A stretch of 5,972 nt of DNA from Pseudomonadota bacterium (lineage in GTDB: Bacteria; Pseudomonadota; Alphaproteobacteria; Rhizobiales; Beijerinckiaceae): assembly GCA_023393655.1 (NCBI GenBank), contig JAEWKP010000222.1, positions 1-5,972 on the forward strand, given 5' to 3'. Numbering within the stretch: position 1 is the stretch's first letter; the number at the start of each line of letters is the position of its first letter. The position numbers and the translations under genes are program-made. Below the pieces are notes generated by a model that ran no database searches, had not been told where the DNA came from, and worked only from the letters and a program-made list of their open reading frames with translations. Positions 3,419 to 5,972 of this stretch are shown one piece after another.

Positions 3419-5972
3419 TCAGCGGATTCCCAGCAGGCGCTCCAGATAATCCCGCTCGAAGCCCGGCGCCGCGCCGGTACCGAGGCGGCGGCGGATCTCT
3501 TCGAGGATCTCGCGCGCCCGCTGGATATCGATCTCCTCGGGAATCTTGGTCGGCCCGCCGAAATCCGGACCCTGACCGTTCACCGAGCGCTCGCGGCCAA
3601 GCGGGTCGCGCCCGTTGCGGCCGGCCTGCGGCATGCCTTCGCCCTGGCCCTGGCCCATCGCCTGCATCTGGCTCATCATGTTCTGTGCGCCCTGACGCAA
3701 CGCCTCCAGCGCCCGCCCCTGGCTGCCGACTGCCGATTCACCCTCGCCTTCGCCAAGCGCTTCCGAAGCACCCTTCATTTCCCGTCCGGCCTGGCCGAAG
3801 CCCTCGCCCGGCTGCAGGCCCATGCCCTTCAGCGCCTGCTGGATCTCGCCGAGCTGCTTCCCCAGCTTGTCCTGCTGCTCCTGCAGTTTCCTCAGCGCCT
3901 CGCGAAGCTGCTCGGCCGTCATCTGGTCGGTCGGCTGCTGGCCGGCGCCGCTGTCGCCGGGTTGCTGCTCGCCTTCCTCGCCGGGCATCGGGTCGCCGCG
4001 CTCCATGCGGTCACGCATCGCCTGATCGAACTGGAAGGTCTGCTCCATGAGCTGCTGCTGCTGCTGCATCAGCTGGCCGAGCTTGTCCATCTGCTGGCGC
4101 ATCGCATCGTTCTGCTGGCCTTGCTGCCCCTGTTGCGGACGGCCGGCCTGGAGATTGTTCATCATGCGCTGAAGCTCGGAGAGCATCTGCTGGGCTTGGT
4201 CGCGCGCGCCGGAGCGGGCCAGATTCTCGATCTGGTCCATCATCCGCTGCAAGTCCTGCTGACGCAGGATCTGGCCCTGCTGCTGGGCGTTCTGCTGCAT
4301 CTGTCCGTTCTTGGCGGCCTGGCGGGCCAGCTCCTGCATATAGGCCTGCATGGCCTCGCGCAGTTCCTGCATGAGCCGGGCGATCTCCTCGTCGGGGGCA
4401 TTGCGCTCCAGCGCCTCGGAAAGCGCCTTCTGCGCCTCGCGCAGTTGCCGGTCGGCGAGCGAGAGATTGCCGTCCTCGATGCCGAGCGCGATCTCCCATA
4501 GATAATCGGCCGTCTCGCGCAACTGGTCATCGCTGCGTGACAGTTTCATGCGCTCGCCGGCCGAGCGCAGCAGAAGAAAATGCGTGAGATTCGGGATTGT
4601 CTCTTCCGGCCGGATCGCCAGCGCCTCGTTGAGCGCGATCGCCTGCGGCAACCTGCCGGCATCGAGCGCGAAGACCTGGCGCTGTTCGGCGACGGCCGCG
4701 GCAAGCGGCTCGTAGAAATTCTTCGCGGGCAGGATCATTTCGACCGGCTGGCTGCGCCCCTCCTGCCCCGCCGCATCCCTGGCGACGAGGGTGATCTTCA
4801 CGCGCTTGCCGGAAAGCGGATGTTCGGAAAGGTTGCGGCTCGTCGTGCCCTTGGCATCGCGCGCGGCGCGGCGCGGCAGATCGAGCCGGTATTCCGGCAG
4901 CGGATAGAGCGGGCGAGCATCCTGCGGCTGGTCGACCGGCACGATCTCCGCATGGGCTTCCTGGACCCCGTAATCATCCTTGGCGATGAAGCTGATCTCC
5001 AGGGCGGACGCCACGGTCTTCTTCGGAATGCCGTCAAAGGCGATTTCCGGTACGCGGTCGGGAATGACCGTGAAAGTCCAGCTCCGGCCGTCGACCGTCA
5101 GCGTGCCGTCCTTCACGATCTTGTAGTGCATGGTCCTTGCGTCGTTCACCGCCACGGCGACAGGCTTCGGATCGGGCTTTGTCCCTTCCGCCGCCTTGTC
5201 CTTCGGCTTTTCCTCCTCGGGACGGATGGCGGTCGCCGTGTTCTCCCCGGCTGCCTGATAGGAGACCGGCTCGCTGCCGCTGCCGCCGGTAACACGCACG
5301 GTCAGCTCGCTGAACTGCGGAATGCGAATATCCCCCTTCGCCTCCTCGACCTGCTGGGCCTGGTCATGGCCGGTAAGGAAAACCGGCGCACGTGACGTGT
5401 GTGCCGGCGGGGTGACCCAGGCATCGATCCGCACGTCCGGCGCCGTCTCGGCCGGCATGCGGAACGAGACAACATCCGAAAGAAGGCCGCCGCGATTGGA
5501 ATAGGAGAAGGCAAAGGCGATGGCGACGAGGAGCAGGGGTATCGCACGCAGCGCATGCCGGTCGTGGCGCGCGATGTCGGGCTCGGGCGTGCCGGTGCGC
5601 AGCGTGCCGATCAACCGCGCCATGCGCGCCTGATGCTCCCGCCACAGCGCTTCGCCGAAGGCATCGCCCACCGCCGGTCTGTCGTCCTGCACGCGGATCG
5701 CCTGGTGGGCAAGCGCATTGCGCGCCTCCAGCATGCGGTCAGCCCTGTCGATGGAGGGCCAGTCGATACCGCGCAGACGTAGGAGAAGCACGACGAGCCC
5801 GAGCGCGAAGGCGACGAGCGTTGCAATATGCAGCCAGGCCGGCGCATGACGGAAATAGCCGAACCAGGTCAGCGCCAGGAACCCGGCGACCGTCAGGAGG
5901 ACCGGCAGCAGGCGCGGCGCGAGCGCTTCGAGATAGAGGACAGCCCTGGCGGCGCGCCGCCCAGGCGCCCGA
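3419..5972 (-). CDS. TIGR02302/DUF4175 family membrane protein (5' end cut by window edge)
   Basis: The minus-strand frame is open from the window edge to TGA at 3421-3419, giving 850 residues with no start inside. The 5791 GTG is internal to a helix and is not the start. Positions count from the first visible codon (5971). Two TM helices lie at about 18-40 and 46-66, joined by a short loop, and a third at about 143-158. A large, presumably periplasmic region follows, with beta-rich segments and a DDYGV motif (332-336) after VPEIAFDGIP. About 485-780 is a long helical stretch rich in Gln, Met and Glu (QQQQQ at 636-640), likely coiled coil. The conserved C-terminus includes GPTKIPEEIDIQRARE and ends DYLERLLGIR. 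This order matches the alphaproteobacterial 'low-complexity' family TIGR02302, usually about 850-890 residues, so probably only a few tens of residues are missing. Function is unknown; no catalytic motif was recognised. It is convergent with cpdR. Confidence 0.88.
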   Translation of the reverse strand, partial: RAPGRRAARAVLYLEALAPRLLPVLLTVAGFLALTWFGYFRHAPAWLHIATLVAFALGLVVLLLRLRGIDWPSIDRADRMLEARNALAHQAIRVQDDRPAVGDAFGEALWREHQARMARLIGTLRTGTPEPDIARHDRHALRAIPLLLVAIAFAFSYSNRGGLLSDVVSFRMPAETAPDVRIDAWVTPPAHTSRAPVFLTGHDQAQQVEEAKGDIRIPQFSELTVRVTGGSGSEPVSYQAAGENTATAIRPEEEKPKDKAAEGTKPDPKPVAVAVNDARTMHYKIVKDGTLTVDGRSWTFTVIPDRVPEIAFDGIPKKTVASALEISFIAKDDYGVQEAHAEIVPVDQPQDARPLYPLPEYRLDLPRRAARDAKGTTSRNLSEHPLSGKRVKITLVARDAAGQEGRSQPVEMILPAKNFYEPLAAAVAEQRQVFALDAGRLPQAIALNEALAIRPEETIPNLTHFLLLRSAGERMKLSRSDDQLRETADYLWEIALGIEDGNLSLADRQLREAQKALSEALERNAPDEEIARLMQELREAMQAYMQELARQAAKNGQMQQNAQQQGQILRQQDLQRMMDQIENLARSGARDQAQQMLSELQRMMNNLQAGRPQQGQQGQQNDAMRQQMDKLGQLMQQQQQLMEQTFQFDQAMRDRMERGDPMPGEEGEQQPGDSGAGQQPTDQMTAEQLREALRKLQEQQDKLGKQLGEIQQALKGMGLQPGEGFGQAGREMKGASEALGEGEGESAVGSQGRALEALRQGAQNMMSQMQAMGQGQGEGMPQAGRNGRDPLGRERSVNGQGPDFGGPTKIPEEIDIQRAREILEEIRRRLGTGAAPGFERDYLERLLGIR
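4052..4066. repeat. Five-unit CTG/CAG trinucleotide run inside the DUF4175 gene
   Basis: Five perfect CTG units on the plus strand are CAG codons on the coding strand and encode QQQQQ. Imperfect Gln repeats extend the compositional bias across about 3600-4330. Confidence 0.8.

Noticed and set aside
3962..4501. 179-codon Leu/His-rich plus-strand ORF that looks membrane-like
   Set aside because: The Leu runs arise from antisense reading of CAG/CTG-rich Gln codons of the DUF4175 gene, not from a real membrane protein.
4580..5395. 271-codon plus-strand ORF
   Set aside because: It is antisense to the beta-rich part of the DUF4175 protein, has no RBS, and shows a basic composition typical of shadow frames.
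3419..5791. DUF4175 gene starting at GTG 5791
   Set aside because: The frame stays open to the window edge and encodes two family-typical TM helices upstream. The GTG falls inside the second helix.

Overview
The window is GC-rich, densely coding chromosomal DNA. Its gene content points to an alphaproteobacterium, most likely in or near the Rhizobiaceae (Rhizobium, Sinorhizobium/Ensifer, Agrobacterium, Shinella). The support is a rhizobial-type FtsE/FtsX pair, a CpdR-type stand-alone receiver, and a Gln-rich TIGR02302/DUF4175 protein, a family largely confined to Alphaproteobacteria. The taxon is inferred from protein recollection; no database search was possible.

Layout. Positions 1-1397 on the minus strand hold the cell-division ABC transporter genes ftsE (complete, TTG start) and ftsX (cut by the left window edge, overlapping the end of ftsE by 8 nt). 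A 198-nt AT-richer divergent intergenic region (1398-1595) follows, with two small inverted repeats. On the plus strand come a cysteine-free single-pass membrane protein of unknown function (1596-2270), hypoxanthine phosphoribosyltransferase hpt (2329-2877), and cpdR (3020-3379). A 6-bp stem hairpin (3390-3405) separates cpdR from the convergent minus-strand TIGR02302/DUF4175 gene. That gene fills 3419 to the right edge and lacks only its extreme N-terminus.

How the genes work together. FtsE and FtsX form one inner-membrane complex that couples cytokinesis to peptidoglycan remodelling. CpdR is, by family knowledge, the phospho-regulated adaptor that controls ClpXP proteolysis in the alphaproteobacterial cell cycle. 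Two of the neighbourhood's functions are therefore cell-cycle related, while hpt is purine salvage. The two remaining genes encode membrane proteins of unknown role. No mobile elements, CRISPR arrays, tRNA or rRNA genes were seen.

This looks like conserved core chromosome rather than an accessory island, and I found no strong candidate for an undescribed system. The points most worth a second look are the cysteine-free membrane protein, the DUF4175 protein, the HPRT active-site Glu variant, and the ftsE start/intergenic region.
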